NCBI RefSeq assembly: GCF_032854445.1
Contig: NC_088295.1
Span: 23,175,385-23,239,384 of the forward strand
Direction of reading: 5' to 3'
Length of the DNA: 64,000 nt
Source: Liolophura sinensis
Taxonomy: Eukaryota > Mollusca > Polyplacophora > Chitonida > Chitonidae
Shown here piece after piece: positions 1-14,400 of the stretch. The notes under the pieces are model-generated. The model saw nothing but the letters and a program-made list of their open reading frames with translations. It searched no databases and was not told the origin of the DNA. Position 1 is the stretch's first letter, and the number at the start of each line of letters is the position of its first letter. The position numbers and the translations under genes are program-made.

Positions 1-2163
1 AACGTGCAGTAGATCTAATTGGTTGTTCAATCCCGAATCTGGCGAACGTAGTCAAGACTGGAGGAGGGAGGGAGGTCATTCTCTGCGTCCTTAGCATGGC
101 GTTCCACTGAGGCAGCACTCTAAATAGATCGACATAGGGTTTGGCGTTTTGGAGAAACCCTAGTTATATAACCGAAATAATGTTCAATCGTTTTACCACA
201 ATTAAGGGTATTTGAAAAGACGAATAGAGCGCTTAGGCTTGTCAAGTCAGACAACGCTCATTGTGGCAGAATATAAAATTTAGCCGACCTTTTTGATTGT
301 TAACTAAATAATGATATTTCCAGTTTACTGAACACAGTCGGAAGATTTCTAAAAGAGCGTGTACAAGCCAATATATCAACTGCACTAAGAGAGCAGTGAA
401 TATTTCCGATTCGTATAGCAAATCCCTTGCGGAAGTTTCATCAATTTATCACATTTCTGGAAAACATCTTGGAAAGAAACCATGTTAAAAATTCAGTGCT
501 GGAGCCAAAACTGGCCAGAACTGCCTGTCTTGTCACCACAGATCACAGATCGTTCTTCCTGCGAAATCCTAGACGTATCGCCAATGTACTTGACTGAACA
601 TTTTTAACTGTAAAGTTAGTACGATAAACTTGTGTGTCGCAAGCACTTTGCAGGAGGGATTATTTGTTTGTGGATTAACAAGTTATTTGTATTAACTGGA
701 CTGACCAACAAATGCATATTCCCCTGTTGGTCCTCATCGTCCGGGGTTCACACTGCCTTGACCCTGTGGGCAGGTCTCAGTATAAGACTAGTCTGTCATT
801 TCCATGACTTTCAAGTCATGTGTGTGACTTGGCTGGCGGTCAATCTTTCAATCTATGGCGTTCGTCTTTCGAACGAGAACGCTCTGGTGTGATTTACCGT
901 AATGTTGTTGATTGGTTACAGTCACAAGAACTACATCACAATCACCATAAAATCAAGTAATGGTCATTTAAACTAAATGAGTTGTTTTCCGGTAATAGAA
1001 TTCATCTTTCAGACCAGGTTATTTTCATAGTATTTTAGGTATTTTAAAATAATACATGGAGGGAAATGTATTTATATTAAAAATAGCCTGTGTACAGGCA
1101 CAGTAGTAGACACAGAAGTCGTAGGTAGCAAAATAGAGAAGTTCGGAGTTTCCCTCTGTTCTACAAGTTCATCGCAGCCATAGTAGCGGCGTTCTTCATA
1201 AATTTGTTCTTTGATAAGAGAAAAAGGCGGGATATTTACTAAACAGGCTTTTTTTACAGCATATTGACAGTTGCATGGAGAGAAGCAACATTTTTTGCAA
1301 CGTTCATTTCGTTGCTTTATTTGTTTTCTTCATTCTTTTTTTTTTTTTTTTTGTTATTTATTTAGTCTGCATATTGACAAGAAGAGCCAAGTGACGCAAT
1401 ATTTTCCTGGACTCTGTGTCCACACACGGAGTGACTTTTGACTGCTTAATGAAACCAAGATTCAAAAGCTTCGGCCTCCGAAAAGTTACATCTTTTAAGA
1501 GCTAACTACGAACCCTACTATTTGTCCATACAACAGTTTGAGTGTTTGACTTTTTTTCCAGCGCAGTTTACCCAGCACACACTACGCCGAGGTGAGCATT
1601 GCCCCTCAGATGTTTCCTCGCATATTCCCTGGAGTCGATCAGCCCGATGGCTGGGTTTGGATGACAGGTATCTAAGAGAAGCGCAAAACGACTGGCTGGG
1701 CCCTGACAGCCACTCACAGAGCCATCAAAGTAAAGAGAGCTCCTCTGCTCAACTCACATGCCGATTTCCTTCCAGACAAGAGAGATGCTTTCAACATCCT
1801 GGACGCTCACAGATTTTCAGAGGCTAGACACACATATCCAGTGACGCAACCTTACTGTTGCTGAAACGTGCGTCTCTCGTAATCCCTGTAGTTTCTGGAA
1901 CTGTATTTTGACAAATATTCAGGTTACAGGAGAGCCAAGTAAGAATTTCACAACGCAATCCTCCAGCTTTGACAGCAAAGCCTGATTTGTTTTTCCTGGC
2001 GATACTCAAGTCAAAAATCACCACGACTGAATTGGAGTCTCAGTTGAAATGATCGTCAGCTATTATCTTTGTTCTGAGTAGTGAATTCACTCTGAACTTT
2101 GGTCAGTGACATACACAAAATCTGGTCTCAGAGTTAGAAACTTACAAAAACTGACCTGTTATC
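1..2163. other. Upstream of the formin, no firm gene
   Basis: This is AT-rich with a poly-T run (about 1337-1352). The segment 1562-1864 is open in one frame apart from one TAA at 1673 and is preceded by a pyrimidine-tract AG. It could be a 5' UTR exon or a decayed coding piece; I cannot assign it. The formin promoter is presumably here or further left. Confidence 0.4.
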
Positions 2164-2407
2164 ATGGGAGGTAAGAAGAAATTAATGAGATTGATACGTG
2201 GAGAGAAGAGAGAAACGACACGGGGATCGGGCTTCGCTCACAATCTCTCTGGACACGGGACATTGTCCTTGGAGCGACAAGCTGGGACATTGCTCAAAAT
2301 GATGGCCCCGACCGAGTGTTCAAATCCCATCAGTGCCTATGCTCATGTCCACGTTCGTGAACATTCCTCGGAGGATAACAGTTCTTCAGATGACGGATTT
2401 CACACAG
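2164..2407 (+). CDS. Formin exon 1: start codon and basic N-terminus
   Basis: The ATG at 2164 is the first after an in-frame TGA at 2152 and begins MGGKKKLMRLIRG. Gly2 followed by lysines resembles a myristoylation-plus-basic-patch anchor. Several FMNL proteins are N-myristoylated, but here residue 6 is Lys rather than Ser/Thr, so modification is only possible. The exon continues into an acidic, Ser-rich stretch (SSEDNSSSDDGFHT) and ends at CACACAG|GTAAGT, a strong donor, in phase 1. The leftover G joins AC of the exon at 14555 to give Asp (FHT-D-AQHE), and the acidic composition continues across the junction. The join spans a 12.1 kb intron and rests on phase and composition only. Confidence 0.65.
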
Positions 2408-5400
2408 GTAAGTCCTTCAATTTATATTTTCGACGATTATTTTTAAAGTTTTTTTTTGCTCTATCATTATTGTCCGTTGATTTTGTTTAAGGCTGGTAAC
2501 TTTCACAAAGATTCATTCAAGACAAAAATTTATAATAATATTTTATGATTTTGTAAACAATTATTTGTAACTTCTTTGTTATATCTTTGGGATTGCCTTC
2601 GATGATACTTTTTTATGTTAGGACGACACTATGGTATTCAAAGTTACACACAAAGCGTTCAAGTATAAAAAGGAACATTCCATAAAAGTAAGCCTTCATG
2701 TGATACACCATTCGAATTTAACCACCTTGAATAAAAGCTGCAAAACATAATGTCAAAGGAATATAGTCTAATATATGAGGCGTGATGAATATTCTAACAG
2801 GTGAAAACATAGGTTAAATACACTTTTCTTGTATCGACGGGATTCTGGTATGTCACAGTTGTACAGCATATTACAACTGTGATAAAGTTTTGGTGCATTA
2901 TTTATGCACACAGCTTGTTTTGTATGCGGTATATAGGCAATTCCTTAGAATGCTAGAAATGTAACACATCACACAATGGCAGCACCTGGCCTCGTGGACC
3001 TGTTCACATAAGACTAGGTGTGAGGTTTAAACTCTGTCCCACATATCACTCTGTATTTCCTGGGCATTGTGGATGGTGTTGATTTAAAGCTTTTAATGGA
3101 CATTTTATCGCCCCGACCAGCCTATGTGGTCTAATGTTTAGAATACCTTGTTCAACTTAAGTATATATGAAAGCTCAGGTTTTCGTAGGTTTCTTTGTTG
3201 TCCTTCATATCGATCAGAGGTAGCCAGGATATTCTTAACATTCTCTTTGAGGTTTGCGCTGGACAGAGTGTTTTTACGGTCAAACATTATATCTTGGTCC
3301 AGGGCGTTTTTGCTAAATGTTGTATAACTCTATATTCCTGGACACAGGGCCAAATTTTAAATAATTATCTGTTCCGGTCGTCTCAAATGCGTTTAAGGAA
3401 GTTTCAAAGTTTAAGTGAGTCCTCGGCTTTTAATATCCTTTGGACGTCCACCAGTAGATGGTCAGTGCATGCCCAAGCGCCTAGAGACCACATCTTTATG
3501 TATTACACATGTGCCCATGTCGGTTATAGTGAAACACTCTGAGAATGCTGCGATGCTGACATGAATATGATGCCCATTCAAAAGTTGCTTTTTTTAATCT
3601 TCCAAATTAACCCTTAAGGTAAAATGAAAGGTGTATTTCACAAAAAAAAAACTTTTACGAAAATGCATGCTAACCTTCATTTATCAGCAATAACCCTTTC
3701 CCCATTTCACAAGGCCTTTTACAATTAGTGTCTGAGAAATGCTGTTATATTATGGAAACCCTGTGCTCTGGATATCTCCTTGGTTTCTTGGTTCTGTGGT
3801 CACCTACGTTGAGCGGTGTTTCGGTAATTGCTTTTCTCCTTTGCCCTGCAATGTCCATTTAGTACATCACGACAGAAAAATTTGTCTGATTTCGATGTCT
3901 AGATAGAAACCCAGATAGAAACTGGCTCTGTGTTCCGTTTTAAGAAAGTTCCTTTTATGGCGATACTCTTTGTTCATGATTGTGTTCAGGCAGGATTAAG
4001 GAGAAATGTATAGCTGGATTAACATGGTCTGGCCGGAGGGGAAGAGATCAGGGCTTAACATGGTCAAACCGATCAAACCAAATTAGTTCCTCTGGCAAGA
4101 CCTTCATTTATGTAACTCAAGTGTTGACATTTTCATCCGTCCAGGAATTAAGCCAGATTTTTATATCAACTTGTGTCTACACAGTGTCGTGTGTTCAGGT
4201 TTAAGCGTGCTGAATTGGTGTTTGGTTAAAATGCAATATACAGACATGTTTTAAATACATCGTGCGTGAGATTTTAAACCAGGTTGCGAGCAAGATTGTT
4301 CCTGGCCAATCAAACCTTATTAATTTACCTGGTTCTTACGTACTATTGTTTTATTTCCGATTTGCAATGTAATGTAGGCATTAATAGAATCATGGAATAG
4401 TTGCTTAATTCGGTCATTGAATTCTATTATCCACTTTGTCATTAATGTGCTTCAGTAATGTTTCCCGTAAACATAAAAAAGAAAATACATATGTGAATAT
4501 GAACAATAATAAACGGTCGAGAACAGCTGGAAGAAACCTTAACACTCATTCAGTTAAAGTGAGATGTTTATCCGTTAAAACTGTATAATATTGGCGAGTT
4601 GAATTATTTATATCTTTGAGTTATTTATATGAGTGACCGATTTTCCATGCTGTTTAACGAAGTCATGTGTTACACAAGCTCATAAGCGCGATTTCAGTTA
4701 GGGCGTCGTGACCGAAGATTTCTCCGTGATATCCCGAGCTCACCCGAAGACCTTCTCGTGTTTACCCGCCGTGATCAGCCCTGTAGAACCATGTGGTGTA
4801 TTTACCTGGGTATACACGAGATCTGCGGAGGAATGCTTCCCTTCTTACTTTAGGATTTGGTCAAATCTGAAAAGATTTTCAAAAATACTTTTGAAGGTGC
4901 CATTTTGTAAAGAAACAGGTGCAAAAAAGAATTGCTTTTAATAATTACCAAACTGTTTACCATTCAGGCGTTCATAAGAAGAAATGTTTGAGGACAAATC
5001 CACTGATGCAAAAAACACGATTTTATCCAGGATATAGAATCAGCTCCAGTTTGTGAGGCATTAAACAGAAAAAAAAACGTTTCTTCGAGTGATAGACATT
5101 ATAATCCATTCCCTTGTGTTTTACAAGAATTCACGTTTAATTCTTAGAGGAAAGAAAAGTTTGCCGCGTTAAGAAATCCATTTACAGCTCTTACATAGAC
5201 TTGGAGCCTTACATTTGTCTCTGGTACAAGGTTCATGGACAAACCCTTAAACACATGCTTGATGTTCTTACGTGGTTAACTCGTCTACCAGTTATTTTCA
5301 TGGCCAGATACCGTGTGATAAGCCTGAAAATCCGAGGTCACCTTCAACAGCCGTGTTGTCTATATTACATCACTACGTGATGGAACTATGGTCTGTACAG

Positions 5401-8400
5401 AACTCTTCCTTCAGCAAGTGGGCAGGAACGACCTTCTATAATTAGTTTTCCTGCCTGTATGTGAACACGACCAAATTCATCGTCCACTGTCCTCTGAGAA
5501 TGACGACAATGCCAGGACCCGGATACGTGCATCATAGCAACAGGTGCTAGAAGCCTTTGGATAAACAACACAGAACCCTAGTGTTGATAGATGTGGGTCT
5601 TCTCGAGTATCAACGAGGAGCGTATTACATAGAAATGGTTTTAAAGATTTTAGCTCATTGTTATTGACAAAAGAAAAAAATACACCACAGAATTTTCACA
5701 ATTATTTTGCCTTCGTTTAAACTATAACATAGTTCATTTCCATACATCTTTCACAGGAACGGGAAAATCTTCAAAATGAATGTGTTGGAAGGTTCAACAA
5801 AAACAGCGCAAAGAAATTAATTACTCACTTCCTTAACATTATATAGCGCGATTTTAGGATAATTTGTGGTTTTATCTGTCCTCATGTATGCTATCAAATG
5901 TGGAGTTCTTGAAATGTTTTTCGCTTAGAATCTTACATCTTAAACAACGGGGCTCATGTTGGTTTCATATGCATGTACATCTCCGCTCACAATCTCACGA
6001 ACAGGAGCCTACAGATCCTGGAAGTTAACGCTGGTTTGATCTTGGTTAAGTCTGCTCCTGGGAGGGCTGAGCTCACTGACGATCAGCCTAGGTACTGACA
6101 ACCCGGAAGAACTCGTCTGTAAGCCCCGAACATTCCTCCGACAGAAAACTGTCTATTGCAGGTGGTGACAGAACGCGGGATGGTTAAACCCTTGTTCCAT
6201 CTCTAGGCAGACCTCCCATGATAAATCCCTGCCCTGAATGTTTGGGGTTGCTTATGTACAACACTAGGCCCCTTCTGTGAGGAGGGCATATAGCATAGGC
6301 ATTAGTTCCGAAGCCGTCCACCTCCCTTCCAGACATATGCAAGAGCTCGGAATGTTTCACTAGCTCCTGTATCTGTCCGGAAGATTAGGCAATTCGTTCA
6401 TGGCTGCGGGGCAAGGATGAGATAACGAAGTGTTACTTCAGAGCTTTGAGTTCTCGTGGACGATTTTCTGAAGTTAGAACAGATTGGAGACCACAAAGAG
6501 TGTTGTAAGAAACTCCACTAAAACAGAGCTAATTAGTTGTAAGTAGTTTTAGATGAAGCGTAATAATACTGATACCACAGTGTAAAAGCAGTATATGATA
6601 CAGGACGAATCTATTAGCGAGTGGTGGAAGAAAATATACAAATCTAAGAGGCATGTTCCCATAAACCAAATTATCTCTCAGCTGATTCCAAAATTTTGAC
6701 TGATGTCAAATGTTAGGTTTATTGTAAAAGTTCCAGTTTTTATGTCCCTTTAAGATTACGTTTCTCAACATCATGAACACTGACAAATTTACATATGTTC
6801 AGAGAATTGTATTTGGTCATTCTTGTGGATTAAATTGCCTCATGTTTGGATACTCTGATATCAAATATCTCAAGAGGTTAGAGAGTTTCATCGACTTGCC
6901 ATACCTCATATCCTGTCCTTGTTGAAAACGGTGGAAATTCTTTGCATTAGCTAATGGGAAAAGTTTCTGAGAGACAACAGTAATAGCACGGAGTTGATGC
7001 CAAGTTTTATAAAATTGCTAAGATTTGTACAAAGGTTTGTCTGAGTTCATTCCTTAATGTCCTTGCCTGATGATTTAGGGTTGGGTTGATAAATGAACTC
7101 CAGAAAAGACCATCGAGTACATATGCATGGAACAATAATACACAATGGCCCTGAGCTTTGAAAATTAAAATTTCCGCTTTTCCCCATGTATTTCGGTCGA
7201 AAGATAATTCAAAATATTCAAATGTTTTGATAAAAAATCGTTGTCAAACATGAATCCAGTGACTTTTTCTTGTCCATTTTCGACTCACTTCTTTTTTCAT
7301 GTGTTTCTGTGCACAGTATTTACAGTGTATGCTGTTTACGTGTGTGTCTTCTTGGCAAGTGTTTGTCGAGCTTTGTTTTGCCATAATTGAGTGTTATTGA
7401 TAATTTGGACATTAGCAACAAAAACTGTGGCTCTGTTTGTCAAGGCTAATGAGAATTAATAGTCCCTGTTGAATCAGGCAAGTTAGCTCCGCAAAAAAGC
7501 TGACTGCGCTGTTAAATATTTTGTCGGTTATATTTCATTGTTGACAGAAACACATTAACAGAGACTTATAAAACAGCTGTTCGACTTGTCCTAGTTCTAT
7601 TGCATATTGGTGAACACTTCGAATTTTGTTCATATTGTTACATACACATTTGAAAGTGTTCAAACTGCCCAAATTCCTTTAGCATGGCGTTTTCTATCAT
7701 TACTGTCTTGACAGCTATCTGCCAGGTGGCGGCTCTCTTTGTTGGAATCGAAGCATAGATCCAGATCTTAAGAAAACTCCCAAATCTATGCTGCAGATAT
7801 CCTTAATGTCCGGGGCGTCGAATCGGAGAGATGTATGTTGGCATTTAACGTTCGTTATCCGTTGTCCGTACCACATTATCCGGCTTGTTAATACAGACTT
7901 GTCCAAGGTCACCCAGCCTATCCATGGCGCGTGTGCCAACTCTGACAGCGATGTGTCAAGATCCCGACAGCTGATGAAAGAAATAGAGGACAAATATTCA
8001 CAGATTATCACCTGTATTCCCCTCCGCTAATAGGGAAGTCTGAAACAGTTGATAAGCCATTAGCTACCATCTGCTGCTGACCCTATCGCCATTCTAAAGC
8101 AATCAACTCCATTCTGAGACACGTTTCCAAAAGGATACATTTACCGTTATAATCTTTTACTCCATGTCTTGGCCATTTTGGTGAAGGCCATACCACTCAT
8201 TTAATTCCGTATGCAAACGCCCACCCTTCAGACGACACCAATACATATTACTCATTAAGCTCGAATTAAGATTGAAGAATAAAGCTTCGTTAACATACGT
8301 CTTTGGGTAATTGACATTGAAAGTTATGCTCTAAACCAGAACTCAGAGATGATTAACTGTCTGTCTTCACCATTGCTCCGAGTCTTTGAGAAAGGAGGAC

Positions 8401-11400
8401 AATACTGAAGCAAATTTATGGCGTATAGTTAAGATCTGCGAAGAATTCTTCATTTTCTAACCCTGAATCACACGTGAGAAATGTCGACAAATTTGTATTA
8501 AATCCGCAAGTTTTTTTCCACTCAGAAATTTAAAACATTTAAGTAATTTTGATAAAAAATTCGAAGCCCGATATCCCACCATTCAAAGACGTTTTTAAAC
8601 TTTCGGGTCAGTGTTGGCCTGGCTTTGTACGCTTTTCTTCTTCACACTCCACTATTGATAAAATACACAAGAGTAGTAAATGGACAAACACTGGGCAGAT
8701 ACGTATGTGTATATGAGACAGGGCGACAGGAGAGTAGGGAATCCCGGTGATATCTCTCCACACCCCCCAAACGGGCATATATTATGCTAACCAATCCAGT
8801 TAACCGAACATATGTAAAGGTAGATCATGACACTCGGGTAGTCCAAACAACAGTTCGGCATTGTCAAACAGATGCGTTAGGAGTCCACACGGGCAGCTGT
8901 AAACAGAGCCGCAATCAATATGGAAAGAAACACGACAGGTTGTTTATAGGAAACATGAGAATTTAAAATTTATTTTGACACAGATATTTTTGTTCAAGCT
9001 TTCATACGATTTCTTGGCAGGTATGTCAAGCAAAACAACCAGATCGTCATGGTCTATAGCACACAAACAAGTTAGGTACATTGGAAGTTGTTTTTTTTTT
9101 TGTTTTTTTTTTTTTACATGGCTTAAACTTGTTCAAGCCAGGGCTTTTTCTAGAAAGATGTGATGAGTGCTTTCTTGCTGTCACAAACGATCAGTATGTA
9201 TTAGATCAATAAAAGCCGAGAGTATTCAGTAAGACAACAAACATGGCCGCTATTTGAACTGTTAGCAGAGACAGTGATATCTGTGACGCGTGTTGTAGCG
9301 CGAGTTGTCTGTCTCACTTAATGTCCAAATATGGACGTGGACAAATAAACAGAGAGGTACGTGAAAAATAGATCTTTGCTGACAGAGAACAGGTTATGCA
9401 ATACTCCCTGGTGATGTTGTGGTGCAAAACGAAACAACGGACAAATGCTTGTAGTCTAACACCCAACAGTGTGATCGAAAACCTGATATGTATAAAAGGT
9501 AGGGGAAGATGTTTTGCTTTCCCTTAGAGAAGCGAAGAAAAGGCATTTGGTTGATTGTACAGTTGGGGGTTTGCTCCTATGTCATATAGATTGGTGGTGT
9601 TGTGTCTATCAACAAAAAAATGAACGTTTAACTTTGGTGGCAAACGCAGGCTTTTCTCGCCCTGTGCCTGGTGACTACGGCATCCCAAACTTTCTCGGAC
9701 CTATATAGATCTGTCTATGTCAATGTGGCAGTAGTGTCAAGATCAATCCGATTGTAGGCTCTTATCATTCCCTCTGACAACAATTTTGTAAATTTCCAGC
9801 TTGGTGCGTCATCATGGACTGACGACAACTTCGCCGTGGATTGATTGTCATAAGTCACCTGTTAAAACTCCAGGTCTGTCCAGAACAAAGATGCCCAGAT
9901 GTATGGCAGATATTTAGCATGTTTACAAAGCAGACAAGACCGGAATTAAAATACTGAATAACATATTTGGCGCTTGTTTTCGCCGGCAGGTCAGAAGTAA
10001 GCCTCGTGCCAAGTGATGCCTTATTTGGTGTGTATAGTATGCTTATCAAGATATTTTATCGAAAATAGAACTGAGTAAACGTTTCTACCTTAAAGCTGCA
10101 TATTTCTGAAGGTCTGGTAAAGTACGTTGTGATGTATAGACTAAGAAATGACATATTTATCTGAAGAAAAAAATGTATATTATGTCCGCAAGCCACCTGA
10201 ATTTATATTTACCCTTAAATCGAATCACCTCATATCTTGAGGATAAATTTTCGTTTCTGTACGATATTACTGCGTCGGCACAGGTAACAGCCAAAGTGTA
10301 TTAATTTCGTTATGGATTGAGTTCTTCGAACAATTCTTCAACAACATGGCTTATTGCATAAATTTGGTGAATTTACACATTAAATATGCAATGCTGATAA
10401 CTGCTGAACTTTTCCAGTGCTTAAAATTCGTTTTCTTTTGCAAACCCTTCACCTGGAGGTGTTATGAATTTTGTTATACACAGCCATTTTACATAGATAG
10501 AAATGCTATATTCAGCAAGATATCATTGCTTTAAGCTATACGGCTGTTACCCTTTTTGCCCTTTAAAGAAAACAGAAGAACGTTGCGTCGTGAAAAGCTT
10601 TTTATCGCGTTTCGTGTCAGGGAAGGATAATGCATCAAATCTCTTTCTGTTTGGGGCCTCGCAAGTTCAAACGGCTAATGGTTATGATGTCAACACATTT
10701 GTCTTTAGCGAACAAACATTTTCTGTCATGTTCTGTAAACTGCTCGGGCCTCTTAGCCCACAGGCCTCGTCTAGTCTTCCCGTTGAGCACGACCAACACG
10801 CCCTGTCGGCGCGAGCTAAATGCATACCTGTTCACAACACCTGCATTCCTGGCCTCCCTGTCTACCTTTCGTGCGCTGCTTGTCAGTTGTCACTTTGGGA
10901 TAGTCCGTCGCTGCAGCCTCACAAAGAAAATAATAAATTTATTTTCATTAAGCCATCTTTAAGTACACTTTCGTGACATATTTTCGCTCGCTTCTGTTTA
11001 GGTATCCTTCTCAAATGTTTTGGCATTTGCCATGTTTGTAAGATTTATCTTCTATCACGGAGAACAACCCACATAATGGACGATTCATGCAAGTTTCTCT
11101 ATAATTCTTAGTCTTATTCATTTGCGGAGTTGTCTTTGGCAGTTTGGACTGCGATAATTTAGCTGCCACCAAGCGAGCGTTTAACGATTACAGAAGGCAA
11201 AGGCGACACAGATATCAAACCTCGTTGCATCTGACATGAACCAATACCAGTACCGTGAATTAAATCAAAACCATGCCGACATCAAACCAATCAACCACTC
11301 ACCAGGTGGATATCAATTCAGGATCTTGTGAGTTAACAAGTGCATTTTCGGTGGCTGTGCATATTGATTTAATTGTGCAAATTGTTGTGTGTCCCCCTTA

Positions 11401-14400
11401 TAAGGGACTTTGCATTCAGAGCAGATTCCATGGGATGTTTTTAATACAGCAATGTTAATTGTCCTCAAAATTTGTAGATTCTCCCACTCTCACTTCTTGT
11501 GGAGCCTAGGTGACAACGTATGTGTTTAACAACGCGTGTTTGTGCTATCTAACGTTCGTTGATATCTGCATGCTTTCCTCGGTGGGTCCGTCTTACAAAG
11601 CTGTCGCAGCGCTAAGTCAGGCGAATTTAAAGTGGTGACGTATATCTTCCATGTTGCCATGAATGTTATTATTCGACTGCTACGTAAGATGCCCCACGTC
11701 CTCTCTGGATACATTCCCTCTCACAGACTTATGTCCACATGAATATCCATTCAGTCATAATCGTTCTAACTAAATACAGTTCCAGACAAGACACTCACAT
11801 ATCAGAATTGTGTATTTAGTAAGCTGCGGTCTGAATTTTAACATTCTGATCATCTGGGCCCAGTTTCACACGATGTCGTACATGTATGAAAATCACACAT
11901 ATAGGAAAAACGGTACGGTAATGGTGACGTTCAAAATATCGCAGGACAAATGTACGATAAAAAAAATGTCGCACGCCGTTTTGTGAAACTGGGTCCAGGT
12001 GTAGAACTAGCGTCAGAATTATAATAAGATATTTCACTGATACCAGAAGGGCGTAACTACTTCTGTAATATGGAATTGAAATGTAAATGCATTATGGAAA
12101 TCATGAGGTAGGTTCACACTGCAGGATGATGTATATGGTTAAACAAAGTGTTGATTCCGCTGCTAATTACTAATTAATTAAAATTGCTAATTCATGCTTT
12201 TATCTGGCCCATGTTCACTTCCGGTTATCAGTTGAGCCAGGAAGGGCAAGCAGACCTGTGAGACTAATGGTGAGAAAGGCGAGAGTTCAAGCCGCGAAGG
12301 TTGGATGTTAAACAGCCCCATCACTTGCATATCTGGAGTCAACACTCCAGCATCAGGCACTGCAAATTGTCATAGCCTGAACTGTGAACTAGCTGTTCCA
12401 TGAATGCCTCCTATTTGTTACTGTGCCAGAAGGTCAGGTGATTTTAACATTGACAACGCCGTTGACAAACTGTTTGCAACATCTCAAAGTGTTGGCAGCT
12501 ATGTACGGCTACAGGTTTTGATGCCAGCCTTTGTTTCATCTGTAAATGAGGTACCGCAAAAAACACCAAAACTATATGTGTGTTTACAACCCAATAATTA
12601 AACGATCGCCTTATACGTGAAACAATATTAAACAAGACTCCAGATAACACATAAATAACAATATTCATACTTATTTGTTGTGAATTTAAATCATTTAATC
12701 CAGAGTGAGTCCAACACAAAGTATTAATACTTAAATATCCTATTATGAAAATTTATTTATTTATCTTATGTTTACACAGCGCCCACGAATGTTTCATTTC
12801 AAGGTATGTAGTCTGGAGTGTACTCTTCCAGTATCAATCTGCCTTTTTGGCATAAAATTATCTTTTACTCTCGTCAGTAAATTTAATTAGAAATACTGAT
12901 CCTTGAACTCTAATGTAAAATTTAATGTAAAATCTAATGTAAAAATGAAATGCAGGTAACTCACTGTTGGCGGTGCCGTAATATGAACGTTTTTTATGCC
13001 TTTCTCACCTATTCAATACTTCTGAATTTCCCCATGCCCGCATTTGGAATCACTGGTTCACTTCAAATTAATCAGATTATGTTTGTCCAGTATTGGAGTG
13101 TGTGGAGAAACAAACTGTTTTGTATACATGTATATCCAGGTGAGAAGACAACCTGGTGGAGGTAAATCTTTAATATAGCACCGATTACAGATTAAGGGCG
13201 AATACACAATCTGCCTATACAGTATACACGGCAGCACCTTTTCCGAACATCTCTATCCGGGTACGAGATTGTCAAACACGCGTTACTTCCAGGAATCGGG
13301 GGAAAATTTGGCAATTCTTTATCCGCTCCCAGCCCTTTGAATTGAATTTCAATTTAAAACTGAACGAAGGGATCAGCCGAATGCGGAAGAAGCTTACATA
13401 CAGATTAGTCTAGAAAATAAATAGGAGGCTTTTACACTGTTCTGATGTGATCGGCCATCAAGCGCTTGACAGATCACATGTGAACGGCCATTGAACTTTA
13501 ATGTGTGTTCCACGTGCTGCTGTGAAGGAGAAACACCAGCAGGCACTGGATAAAACCCGATAAACAGTGATAAACAAATGCCGAATACAGGTGCAGTACA
13601 GGTAACATATAAAGACGCCCATCCCCCGAGCACTACACCCCCGCTCCGCCAGTGCCACAAAGACGAAAGGTCCGGCAGGAAACACGAGCTTAGGGGAATG
13701 AACATCCAGGGCATAATTCTAAAATTGAAGTTTTCTGTTATGCAAATAAGGTTTAATAAACCCTACTTTCCGCTACCCCTTTGAAGGAGGCCTGAGAAAG
13801 GGTACATGACTTCCGGAATTTCGGTACGAGAAATTCTGCTTCAAAGACTTGGCTGGGTTAGGGTAGAGAAAGACAGGGTCATTGAGGGACAGAATGTAGT
13901 GTGGGAGTTCAACTCTCCTGTCATTCTCAAAATTCTACATTTGAAAGCTAAGGCCGCGTAAATAAAATACATACTGGTGCAATACATAGGCGTGTAAGTG
14001 GTGCACTCATTGACATCCCAATGTGCATGGACTGTGGTTAGCAGTTTAAAAAGCGGTATCCTTCAGGCACTGCAGCTTCAATTTCTAGCAGTTTAGTTTA
14101 GACACTGATTACCTAAAAGACGTTTTGGCAACCTTTTTCAAAGCGTGTAAAAAGCGATATTGGGTAATGATTTGACCTTAAGCTAAGTCTTGTCTCCCAG
14201 GGAATGTAAGTGTGGTGCCTGTGGCAGACCCTCAATCCATGGCTTAGTACAGACGTGATAAAATCCACTGTCCCACCTTGTAGCTCTCAGGTTTTATTTT
14301 TTTTATATAAAGTTGGATCACTGTGTTACAATGTATAATCCTGAACTAACACATTTCTGGCTAAGTCGTACTTGTACTCATGACAACTCTAAATAACCTT

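Noticed and set aside
10503-10976. 157-codon frame in formin intron 1
   Set aside because: There is no family resemblance, it overlaps another frame and an antisense frame, and it has no splice signals. It is consistent with a chance frame.
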